Assembly (NCBI GenBank): GCA_964567665.1
Contig: CAZMNN010000029.1
Span: 1-29,430, forward strand
Reading direction: 5' to 3'
From: UBA1731 sp964567665
Lineage (GTDB): Bacteria > Verrucomicrobiota > Kiritimatiellia > RFP12 > UBA1067
Length of the DNA stretch: 29,430 bases
Shown: piece after piece, positions 8,248 to 15,130 of the stretch
How positions within the stretch are numbered: the stretch's first letter is position 1
Layout: each line of letters starts with the position of its first letter
Translations under genes and position numbers: made by a program
Notes under the pieces: generated by a model
The model's input: only the letters and a program-made list of their open reading frames with translations
The model's database searches: none
What the model was told of the DNA's origin: nothing

Positions 8248-9017
8248 AAAGTGCATTCACCATAGTCGAGCTGATGCTCGCCGTGCTGATCCTCTCGATT
8301 CTCACGATCGTATCGACCTGGACTTTCCATACGGTTGTGCGCAACTGGAACCTTGCCACGGAGATGGCGGACAACGTTCAGCGGGCGGACTATGCGCTTG
8401 CACAGATAACAAGCGCCATCAGAAGCGCCTATTTCCCGACGAGCGGACAGGCGACCGATGCCGACGGGTTCCAGCTTGAGGACGGCAATCCGCGCAACAG
8501 CCCGGACGAGTCGGACATGATAGCCTGGACGAAGCTCGGCCCCGCCATCGTCGGACGGAACTCGCGCTTCGCGAAGTCGGCACACCACATATCCATGTAC
8601 GTCGTGGAGCCAGGCAAGAGCGACGTGGCGGCATACGCCAACGGCGGACTCGTTTGCGACGTGATCGGTGAGACGAAGTTCCGTCCGGAGGATTTCGACG
8701 ACGAAGATCTCGACAACTGGGATCATTTCGTGCTGAGCGAGGACGTGCAGGGGTTCAACTGCCGGGTGCTGGACAAGTCCGAGCCGTTCAAGGACGAGAA
8801 GGCGAACTGGCGTGACACGTGGGATACCTCCAACTGCATCCCGCGCCGGGTGCAGCTTACGTTCTGGATGAAGCCGCTTGAAGACGAGAAGGAGCCGTAC
8901 CCGATCGTCCGAGTGATTGAGATACCGCTGTGGGACGCTTCGCAGAACCAGATCAAGACGGATTCATCGGGAACGGGCGGGCGTGACGGAAAGGGCGGAG
9001 GGCCGGGCGAAAGATAG
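8244..9017 (+). CDS. GspJ-like minor pseudopilin
   Basis: This 257-residue protein starts at GTG 8244, chosen because GGAGG (8231-8235) lies 8 bases upstream and the start overlaps the preceding stop as GTGA. The N-terminus reads VKSA/FTIVELMLAVLILSILTIVS, a type III prepilin signal. Position -1 is Ala instead of the nearly invariant Gly, so processing may be altered. The body (YALAQITSAIRSAYFP, then VQLTFWMKPLEDEKEPYPIV) fits GspJ, which has a long periplasmic beta domain. No GspK-like gene follows. The C-terminus is Gly-rich. Confidence 0.72.
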   Translation: MKSAFTIVELMLAVLILSILTIVSTWTFHTVVRNWNLATEMADNVQRADYALAQITSAIRSAYFPTSGQATDADGFQLEDGNPRNSPDESDMIAWTKLGPAIVGRNSRFAKSAHHISMYVVEPGKSDVAAYANGGLVCDVIGETKFRPEDFDDEDLDNWDHFVLSEDVQGFNCRVLDKSEPFKDEKANWRDTWDTSNCIPRRVQLTFWMKPLEDEKEPYPIVRVIEIPLWDASQNQIKTDSSGTGGRDGKGGGPGER

Positions 9018-9072
9018 TCGCCGCAGATATGCCGGCCGTATGCGGATTGCAAACCACAACAGGAGAGACGAT

Positions 9073-9642
9073 ATGGCGAAATCGACAAAGCGGCTCGTGG
9101 AGGTTGAGCTTGTGAGATGTGAAATCAACGGCGTTCCGGAGAAGACGCTGCTCAAAAGCCGCAACCTCGGATGCGTTGACATGATATGGCCTCGTGCGGG
9201 GATTGCAAAGAGGTCTTCGGCGCGGGAGTTCGTGTTTTCACGCGGCAAGGTCGATTTTACAGGGGAGAGCTGGGCCAACCGCGTCATCTTCCGCGAGGAG
9301 GTGGACGGACACACGGCGTTCGCCGTCACGGTGACGGAGCCGGTGACTATCCAGAAGGTGCGCCAGTTCCTGCGGCTCGCCGCCAAGTATGCGCTCAAGC
9401 AGGGCGCGGATTTCATCGAAAGCGCGATGCTTGGATATGGAGACCTTGCGTCCGCGCCGGCTGATGCTCTGGCGGCGATGGTCGGGGAGAAGAACGTCCC
9501 GAAACCGATAGCGCAGGGCGTTGTGGATGTTCCCGAACTTCCGGAGGAAGGCGCAAGCATGATCCTTGAGATTCCCCTGCGGCGTCCGAAAGTGCTGAAG
9601 AAGCGCATTCTCGGAACGCTCACGCTCAAGGTCAGCTGCTGA
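9073..9642 (+). CDS. Unrecognised 189-residue protein
   Basis: I do not recognise this protein. It starts at ATG 9073 with AGGAGA 6 bases upstream. It is soluble by appearance, with no signal peptide or membrane helix. The first 100 residues alternate hydrophobic and charged positions like beta strands (VEVELVRCEING, REFVFSRGKVDF, HTAFAVTVTEP). A helix follows (RQFLRLAAKYALKQGADFIE), and the C-terminus is a strand-like tail (RILGTLTLKV). It follows the pseudopilin genes by 55 bases and probably belongs to the same transcript, but no functional link can be claimed. Confidence 0.7.
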   Translation: MAKSTKRLVEVELVRCEINGVPEKTLLKSRNLGCVDMIWPRAGIAKRSSAREFVFSRGKVDFTGESWANRVIFREEVDGHTAFAVTVTEPVTIQKVRQFLRLAAKYALKQGADFIESAMLGYGDLASAPADALAAMVGEKNVPKPIAQGVVDVPELPEEGASMILEIPLRRPKVLKKRILGTLTLKVSC

Positions 9643-9667
9643 GAGCGGACAGCGCGGTGCTGCGGAG

Positions 9668-10036
9668 ATGAGTGGTGTTGGACAGAGCAGAACAGGCGAA
9701 AGCCGAATCGTGGACATGGCCGGATTCGTCTGCCAGCGGTGCGGTGCGTGTTGCCGGATAAAGGACGGCATAGTCAGGGTGTCCGACGAAGAGATATCGT
9801 GCATTGCGTCCTTTCTCGGAATGTCTGAGGCGGACTTCATAGACACAGAGACTGACGTTGCGCCTGACAGGCGCGGTCTTGTGCTGAAGAGCCGGGGCGA
9901 CGGCTCATGCGCATACCTGACGGAAGACAGCCGCTGCGCAATCAACCCCGTAAAGCCAGACAAGTGCCGCACATTCCCGCACGAATGGGTGAATCCCGAT
10001 TCGTTCAAGATATGCCCGGCGCTACGCGGAGAGTGA
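9668..10036 (+). CDS. YkgJ-family cysteine-cluster protein
   Basis: This small protein (122 residues from ATG 9668, or 106 from ATG 9716) carries CQRCGACCR near its start and further cysteines in GSCAYL, SRCAIN, DKCRTFP and ICPALRG. The pattern CxxCGxCC with later C...C...C is that of the UPF0153/YkgJ family, thought to bind zinc or an iron-sulfur cluster; its role is not established. The second ATG (MAGFVCQRCGACC) matches usual family length better, but neither start has a good ribosome site. The gene converges on the aminotransferase gene and overlaps its last 15 bases. Confidence 0.8.
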   Translation: MSGVGQSRTGESRIVDMAGFVCQRCGACCRIKDGIVRVSDEEISCIASFLGMSEADFIDTETDVAPDRRGLVLKSRGDGSCAYLTEDSRCAINPVKPDKCRTFPHEWVNPDSFKICPALRGE

Positions 10037-11188
10037 GCCGACGAATCCGGCGAGCCGCTGTGCGGCGACCTTGAGCTTTTCGAGCGAAGTCGCGTAGCTC
10101 ATTCGCACGAAGCCCTCTCCGCACTGTCCGAACGCGGAGCCTGGGACGCAGGCGACATCGCATTCGTTGAGAAGGCGCAGACAGAACTCTTCGGATGTGA
10201 GACCCGTGCGGCGGATATCGGCGAAAACGTAGAACGCGCCCTTCGGAAGAAGAGTCTTCAGTCCCATGCGGTTAAGTGCATCCACGAGGAAGTCGCGGCG
10301 TCGGCGGTACTCCGAGCGCATACGTTCAACGTCGCCGTCCCCGTTGTCCATGGCCTCTACCCCGGCGGCCTGGCTGAGTGTCGGAGCGCTCATGATGCCG
10401 TACTGGTGGATCTTCATCATCGTGTCGATGAGCGATTTCGGGCCGCAGGCGTATCCCAGCCGGAAGCCGGTCATCGCCCAGCTCTTTGAGAATCCGTTGA
10501 GCAGCACGAGGTTGTCCTTGAGTTCCGGAATGGACGCGAAACTGATTGGCTTGCCGCCGTAGACCAGCTCCGAGTACACTTCGTCCGCCATGAGCAGGAT
10601 GTCGTGCTTGAGGACGAACCTGGCGATGGCCTTCATGTCCTGCATCGAAAGCGTCGCGCCGGTCGGATTGCAGGGAAAGTTCAGCAGAAGGGCTTTAGTT
10701 TTCGGAGAGACCTTCTCCTCAAGCGTCTCGACCGTGAGCCTGAAGGCATCCTTTACGTGCGTCTCGGCGCACACCGGGACGCCGTGCGCCATCCTGACCG
10801 TAGGCGCGTATGACACAAAGCAAGGCTCGTGGTAGATGATTTCGTCTCCAGGCTCGGTTATGGCGCGTATGGCGAGATCGATTGCCTCGGACACGCCCAC
10901 TGTGACGAGCGTTTCCGATTTCCAGTCGAATATCGCGCCGAAGCGTCGTTTGAGGTATCGGCATATCGCCTGACGGAGGGCGGGGGTGCCGAGGTTCGAC
11001 GTGTAGTGGGTGCCGCCGTCCTCAAGGCACGTCACCGCAGTGCGCGAGATGTGCCAGGGCGTATCGAAGTCAGGTTCGCCGACGCCGAGTGATATCACGT
11101 CTTTCCGCTGCGCGACGATGTCGAAGAACTTGCGTATGCCGCTTTTCGGCAGCGCAGCGACGTGCCTTGCTGTAAAATCGCGAGACAT
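10022..11188 (-). CDS. Class I/II pyridoxal-phosphate aminotransferase (AlaT/AspC-like)
   Basis: This 388-residue fold-type I aminotransferase has ISLGVGEPDFDTP near residue 35, NFPCNPTGA for substrate and PLP contacts, ADEVYSELVYG, and the Schiff-base lysine Lys235 in GFSKSWAMTGFRLGY. The C-terminal Arg for the substrate carboxylate lies in FVRMSYA. It probably transaminates alanine or aspartate with 2-oxoglutarate; the exact substrate cannot be read from the sequence. Its ATG overlaps the stop of the upstream regulator-like gene by one base, so the two are coupled. A similar pairing of an Lrp-family protein with an alanine transaminase is known in Bacillus subtilis (AlaR-AlaT). Confidence 0.88.
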   Translation of the reverse strand: MSRDFTARHVAALPKSGIRKFFDIVAQRKDVISLGVGEPDFDTPWHISRTAVTCLEDGGTHYTSNLGTPALRQAICRYLKRRFGAIFDWKSETLVTVGVSEAIDLAIRAITEPGDEIIYHEPCFVSYAPTVRMAHGVPVCAETHVKDAFRLTVETLEEKVSPKTKALLLNFPCNPTGATLSMQDMKAIARFVLKHDILLMADEVYSELVYGGKPISFASIPELKDNLVLLNGFSKSWAMTGFRLGYACGPKSLIDTMMKIHQYGIMSAPTLSQAAGVEAMDNGDGDVERMRSEYRRRRDFLVDALNRMGLKTLLPKGAFYVFADIRRTGLTSEEFCLRLLNECDVACVPGSAFGQCGEGFVRMSYATSLEKLKVAAQRLAGFVGSLSA

Positions 11189-11505
11189 CAGACCACCGGC
11201 AGCCGCTTGTCGTCCTCAAAAGCGTATTCGCCGCTGGCCTTGTACGTCTTGAGCATGAAGTGCGTCGCCGTGGAGAGGACGCCGTCGATTGTCGAAAGCT
11301 CCGATGACACGAACTCCGCAACGTCCTGCAGCGACGATCCGCTCACGAACACGAGCAGATCGTATCCGCCGCTCATCAGGAAGCAGGCGTCGACCTGCGC
11401 GTACTTCGAGACCTTGCTCGCTATCTTCCCGAATCCCGTGTTGCGCTGTGGTGTGATCTTGAGTTCGATCACGGCGCGGACGCTCTTGTCGCATTTCTTC
11501 TTCAT
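11188..11505 (-). CDS. Stand-alone Lrp/AsnC ligand-binding (RAM) domain protein
   Basis: This 105-residue protein corresponds to the C-terminal effector-binding domain of Lrp/AsnC regulators: VRAVIELKITPQ, then VSKYAQVDACFLMSGGYDLLVFVSG and STIDGVLSTATHFMLKTYK. The N-terminal helix-turn-helix of full regulators (about 50 residues) is absent, and only KKKCDKS precedes the domain, so DNA binding by this protein alone is unlikely. It might sense an amino acid and modulate the coupled aminotransferase, or partner a full regulator. ATG 11505 has GGAG 8 bases upstream. Confidence 0.82.
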   Translation of the reverse strand: MKKKCDKSVRAVIELKITPQRNTGFGKIASKVSKYAQVDACFLMSGGYDLLVFVSGSSLQDVAEFVSSELSTIDGVLSTATHFMLKTYKASGEYAFEDDKRLPVV

Positions 11506-11534
11506 GGTTCATTCTCCGTAAAATACGGCTTGGA

Positions 11535-11540
11535 ATTATA
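11535..11540 (-). promoter_or_regulatory. Extended -10 promoter for the RAM-domain/aminotransferase operon
   Basis: On the minus strand the sequence reads TGTGGTATAATTCC, a perfect TATAAT with extended TGG. Transcription would begin near 11528, about 23 bases before ATG 11505. The short leader contains an inverted repeat (CCGTA/TACGG, 11518-11530) that could be an operator or small hairpin. Confidence 0.6.
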
Positions 11541-11689
11541 CCACAAGTGCAGACCAAACTGTGCGCATCAAAGGGAAGTTGTAGCATCACGTGGCGCAGT
11601 TTCAGACAAGAGAAAACCATGCCGATCCACTTGGGCTGCAATTCGCCAGACCGGACTGTGCGCAGGAATGATAACACTACCGAGCGGGC

Positions 11690-11718
11690 TTGTAATTTGT
11701 CCGTCAATGGCGTAAAAT
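11690..11718 (+). promoter_or_regulatory. Sigma-70-type promoter for thrS
   Basis: TTGTAA (11690-11695) and TAAAAT (11713-11718) are separated by exactly 17 bases, 31 bases ahead of the thrS start. GAAGGAG (11731-11737) is the ribosome site. The divergent promoter at 11535-11540 shares the 243-base intergenic region. I see no T-box or other leader structure. Confidence 0.6.
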
Positions 11719-11748
11719 ACGCACTTTATTGAAGGAGTATAAGATTCA

Positions 11749-13488
11749 ATGGAAATCACCGACGAAATGCGGCGGCATTCTGCCGCACACCTGACTGCGC
11801 GGGCGGTCATGAACCTCTTTGACAATGTGCAGGTGGATATCGGCCCTGCGACGGACGATGGATTCTACTACGATTTCGACCTTGAGCACCGCCTTTCCCC
11901 TGACGATTTTCCGAAGATCGAAAAGGAGATCGCAAGGCTCATCGCGCTTGACGAGCCTTTTGTGCAGAGGGATGTCTCCGTAGAGGAGGCGAAGCGTCTG
12001 CTTGCCGGGCAGAAATACAAGCTTGAGCGTCTTGCCGATGTAGAGGCGTCGGGCGAGGCGATTTCAACGTACACCGTAGGCGACTATGTCGAGATGTGCC
12101 GCGGCCCGCACGTCGAGCACTCCGCGCAGATCGGTGCGGTCAAGCTCATGAAGGTGGCCGGCAGCTACTATCGCGGAGACGAGAAGAACAAGATGCTGCA
12201 ACGCATCTACGGAATAGTCGGACGCGATCAGGCCGAGATCGACGCCTATCTTGCGAAGCTGGAGGAGGCGAAGCGCAGGGATCACCGTGTGCTTGGCAAG
12301 GAGCTGGAGCTTTTCACCATTACGGATGCCGTCGGACCGGGGCTTGCGCACTGGCTGCCGCGTGGCGCCCGCATCCGCGTGGCGATAGAGGACTACTGGC
12401 GCAAGCGGCACTACGAAGCGGGGTATGAAATCGTCTACACGCCCCATGTCGGAAAATCCAATCTGTGGGAGACTTCCGGACACCTCTCGTTCTACAAGGA
12501 CGGGATGTTTCCGTGCATGAAGGTGCAGGAAGGCGACGGCAACGATGCGTACATACAGGAATATTACGTAAAGCCGATGAACTGCCCGTTCCACATCCAG
12601 TGCTACCAGTTCAAGAAGCGTTCATACCGCGACCTGCCGGTGCGCTACGCGGAACTCGGAACGGTCTACCGCTACGAGAAGGATGGCGTCCGCCACGGAC
12701 TTTTCAGGGTTCGCGGCTTTACGCAGGACGATGCACACATCTTCTGCACCCCTGAGCAGATTGTGCAGGAGATCAAGTCCACCGTGGAGTTCGCCAAGAA
12801 GATGCTCGGAAAGTTCGGCTTCCACGACATCCAGGCGTATCTCTCCACCAAGCCCGCGAAGGCCGTCGGCGATCCTGCCCGTTGGGAGCAGGCGACGCAG
12901 TCGCTTCGTGATGCGCTTGAGCAGGAGGGGATGTCGTACGAGGTTGACGAGGGCGGCGGCGCGTTCTACGGACCGAAGATCGACATGAAGATCAAGGATG
13001 CCCTCGGCCGTCCGTGGCAGCTCGGCACAGTGCAGTTCGACTTCAACCTTCCGGAGCGCTTCAACCTCACATACGTCGGTGCGGACGGCAAGGAGCATCA
13101 GCCGTACATGGTCCACCGTGCGCTGCTTGGCTCGATCGAGCGCTTCTTCGGCATTCTCATCGAACACTATGCCGGCGCGTTTCCGCTCTGGCTCGCACCT
13201 GAACAGGTGCGTGTGCTTCCGATCACCGACAAGCAGATGGATTACGCCCGGAAGATTCAGGGTGCGCTCAAGGCTGCCGGCTATCGCTGCGACGTCGATA
13301 CGTCGGCGGAGAAGCTTGGCGCAAAGATTCGCAGCGGCACGATGATGAAGGTGCCGTACATGGTGGTCGTAGGCGGAAGGGATGAGGCGGCGGGAATGGT
13401 CTCCGTCCGTTCCCGCGCCGACGGGGACAAGGGGCAGATGACGCTTGATGCGTTCATGGCGCAGCTTGCCGCCGAGATGGCAGATTGA
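11749..13488 (+). CDS. thrS: Threonine--tRNA ligase lacking the TGS domain
   Basis: This 579-residue class II aminoacyl-tRNA synthetase charges tRNA-Thr. The protein starts directly in the editing domain, with HSAAH (His10, His14) and MCRGPH (Cys117, His121) as editing/metal residues. The catalytic domain follows (YEIVYTPHVGKSNLWETSGH, MNCPFH with a zinc-binding Cys, RYEKDGVRHGLFRVRGFTQDD as motif 2, GSIERFFGILIEHYAG as motif 3). The anticodon-binding domain begins near 480 (WLAPEQVRVLPI). The usual 642-residue bacterial enzyme has an extra N-terminal TGS domain of about 60 residues that is missing here; no in-frame extension exists because the promoter and ribosome site lie immediately upstream. 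Confidence 0.96.
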   Translation: MEITDEMRRHSAAHLTARAVMNLFDNVQVDIGPATDDGFYYDFDLEHRLSPDDFPKIEKEIARLIALDEPFVQRDVSVEEAKRLLAGQKYKLERLADVEASGEAISTYTVGDYVEMCRGPHVEHSAQIGAVKLMKVAGSYYRGDEKNKMLQRIYGIVGRDQAEIDAYLAKLEEAKRRDHRVLGKELELFTITDAVGPGLAHWLPRGARIRVAIEDYWRKRHYEAGYEIVYTPHVGKSNLWETSGHLSFYKDGMFPCMKVQEGDGNDAYIQEYYVKPMNCPFHIQCYQFKKRSYRDLPVRYAELGTVYRYEKDGVRHGLFRVRGFTQDDAHIFCTPEQIVQEIKSTVEFAKKMLGKFGFHDIQAYLSTKPAKAVGDPARWEQATQSLRDALEQEGMSYEVDEGGGAFYGPKIDMKIKDALGRPWQLGTVQFDFNLPERFNLTYVGADGKEHQPYMVHRALLGSIERFFGILIEHYAGAFPLWLAPEQVRVLPITDKQMDYARKIQGALKAAGYRCDVDTSAEKLGAKIRSGTMMKVPYMVVVGGRDEAAGMVSVRSRADGDKGQMTLDAFMAQLAAEMAD

Positions 13489-13493
13489 CCGAT

Positions 13494-13523
13494 GCGGCGG
13501 CATTGTTCGTAGATGTCCGCCGC
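13494..13523 (+). terminator. Weak hairpin after thrS
   Basis: GCGGCGG (13494-13500) pairs with CCGCCGC (13517-13523) across a 16-base loop, starting six bases after the thrS stop. There is no T tract. It may end the thrS transcript, but the support is modest. Confidence 0.3.
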
Positions 13524-13588
13524 AATGTGATGCAACGTGAACTACACGCGGTCGCAGGGCCGCCGTTAAAAGCAAGGAGAGAAACGAG

Positions 13589-15043
13589 ATGATGCAGACA
13601 GACAGAAGAAACTTCCTGAAAGGGTCGTTGGGGCTTGGGGCGTTGGCCGTTGCGGCAGGGTGCCGCCTGAACCGTCTTGGGTTCGGCGAGGGTGGCCTTA
13701 TGCAGGGCTATGCCTACCGCAAGCTGATGGGCAAGAAAATCCGCGTTGGATTCGTCGGCATCGGCGGTCGCGGGACTGGTGCAGTCCACCGCGTTGCGCA
13801 GATTCCCGGATGCGAGGTCGTTGCACTCTGCGACAAGAATCCCGAACGCGTTGAGGTGAACCTGAAGTGGCTCAAGGACAAGAAGGTTCCGACCGTCCCG
13901 AAAAGCTATGTCGGCGATGAGGCCTACAAGGATCTTTGCGACTTCGGCGACTGCGATGTCGTCTACTGTGCGACGCCGTGGCATCTGCATCAGCCGGTTG
14001 CGCTCCGTGCGCTCAACGGCGGCAAGATCGCCCTTGTGGAGGTTACGAGCGCCCTTACGACCGAGGAGTGCTGGGAGCTTGTGGAGGCTTCCGAGAAGTG
14101 GCAGATACCCTGTATGCAGCTTGAGAACTGCGTCTACGGAGAGATTGAGCTGCTTGAACTTCACCTTGCGCGTCTTGGGATGTTCGGCGAAATCAACCAT
14201 GCTGAAGGCGCATACATCCATGATCTGCGCGAGGTGATTCCGTCCACACAGAAGCACTACAACACCGAATGGGTCTGGCGCTATGGCGAGAACATGGCGC
14301 ACAAGGGCAACCGCTATCCGACGCACGGGCTTGTGCCGATCTGCCAGACGATGGGCATCAATCGCGGAGACCGCTTCGACTATCTCGTCTCCCTTGAGAA
14401 TGGCCCGCACAACGTGAACTACGAGTACTTCAAGAAGGAGTTCCTCACCGACGCCGATCCCCGCAAGAAGGATCCGCCGGCGGCGATGGGCGACATGAAC
14501 ACCACGCTCATCAAGACGGCGAACGGCAAGTCGATCATGGTGCAGCACGACGTAAGCTCGCCGCGTCCGTACTCGCGCATAAACCTGATTTCCGGAACGA
14601 AGGGAATCGTGCGTGACTATCCGTTCCAGTGTGCGTTCGAGGAGAAGTGCTTCGACCGTGGGGCGCACAAATGGTTCGACGAAAAGAAGGCGGCGGAAGT
14701 CCGTGCGAAGTATATGCATCCGCTCTGGCGCGACGTCTCCGAGATGGCAAAGAAGGTTGGCGGACACGGCGGCATGGATTTCATCATGGATCTGCGCTGG
14801 GCGTGGTGTCTGCAGAACGGCGAGCCGCTTGACATGGATGTCTACGATCTTGCGGCGACGAGCTGTCTCTGCGAGCTTACCGAGACGTCAGTCAGGAACG
14901 GCTCGAAGCCGGTTGATGTGCCGGACTTCACTCGCGGCAACTGGAAGAACGTGAAGCCTTGGGGTGTCGTCAACGTGGATCTCAAGAAGATGGGTCTCGA
15001 CAAGGGGTCTGTGAAGAAGGACTCCTCCGCGCTGAACGTCTGA
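13589..15043 (+). CDS. GH109-like Gfo/Idh/MocA glycosidase with Tat lipoprotein signal
   Basis: This 484-residue protein begins with a twin-arginine signal (DRRNFLKG, Arg6-Arg7), a hydrophobic stretch and a lipobox-like AVAAGC (Cys25). This suggests export folded, with cofactor bound, and lipid anchoring. The Rossmann motif VGFVGIGGRGTG lies near 53-64. The motifs YPTHGLVPICQ, INRGDRFDYLVS, GDMNTTLI, IMVQHDVSSPRPYSRINLI, GGHGGMDF and VDVPDFTRGNW match the NAD-dependent alpha-N-acetylgalactosaminidase family GH109. It may remove GalNAc from mucin-type glycans in the periplasm. AAGGAG (13574-13579) precedes the start by 9 bases. Some Tat-exported Gfo/Idh proteins have other sugar substrates, so GalNAc is inferred. 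Confidence 0.85.
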   Translation: MMQTDRRNFLKGSLGLGALAVAAGCRLNRLGFGEGGLMQGYAYRKLMGKKIRVGFVGIGGRGTGAVHRVAQIPGCEVVALCDKNPERVEVNLKWLKDKKVPTVPKSYVGDEAYKDLCDFGDCDVVYCATPWHLHQPVALRALNGGKIALVEVTSALTTEECWELVEASEKWQIPCMQLENCVYGEIELLELHLARLGMFGEINHAEGAYIHDLREVIPSTQKHYNTEWVWRYGENMAHKGNRYPTHGLVPICQTMGINRGDRFDYLVSLENGPHNVNYEYFKKEFLTDADPRKKDPPAAMGDMNTTLIKTANGKSIMVQHDVSSPRPYSRINLISGTKGIVRDYPFQCAFEEKCFDRGAHKWFDEKKAAEVRAKYMHPLWRDVSEMAKKVGGHGGMDFIMDLRWAWCLQNGEPLDMDVYDLAATSCLCELTETSVRNGSKPVDVPDFTRGNWKNVKPWGVVNVDLKKMGLDKGSVKKDSSALNV

Positions 15044-15051
15044 GGCGGCAT

Positions 15052-15100
15052 CCGCATCCATCCTGTCCGGTCGTTGCCCCGACCGACATGGTGGATGCGG
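15052..15100 (+). terminator. Long hairpin after the GH109-like gene
   Basis: CCGCATCCA at the left pairs with TGGATGCGG ending at 15100. An inner CGGTCG/CGACCG extends the stem around a short loop. It starts 9 bases after the stop codon and ends 31 bases before the next start. It lacks a T tract, so intrinsic termination is not certain. Confidence 0.5.
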
Positions 15101-15130
15101 AAATTGCATTGAGACGTTGTCTTTTGCTGC

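Noticed and set aside
13454..14767. 437-codon minus-strand frame opposite the GH109-like gene
   Set aside because: Antisense shadow of a well-supported gene; no recognisable motif.
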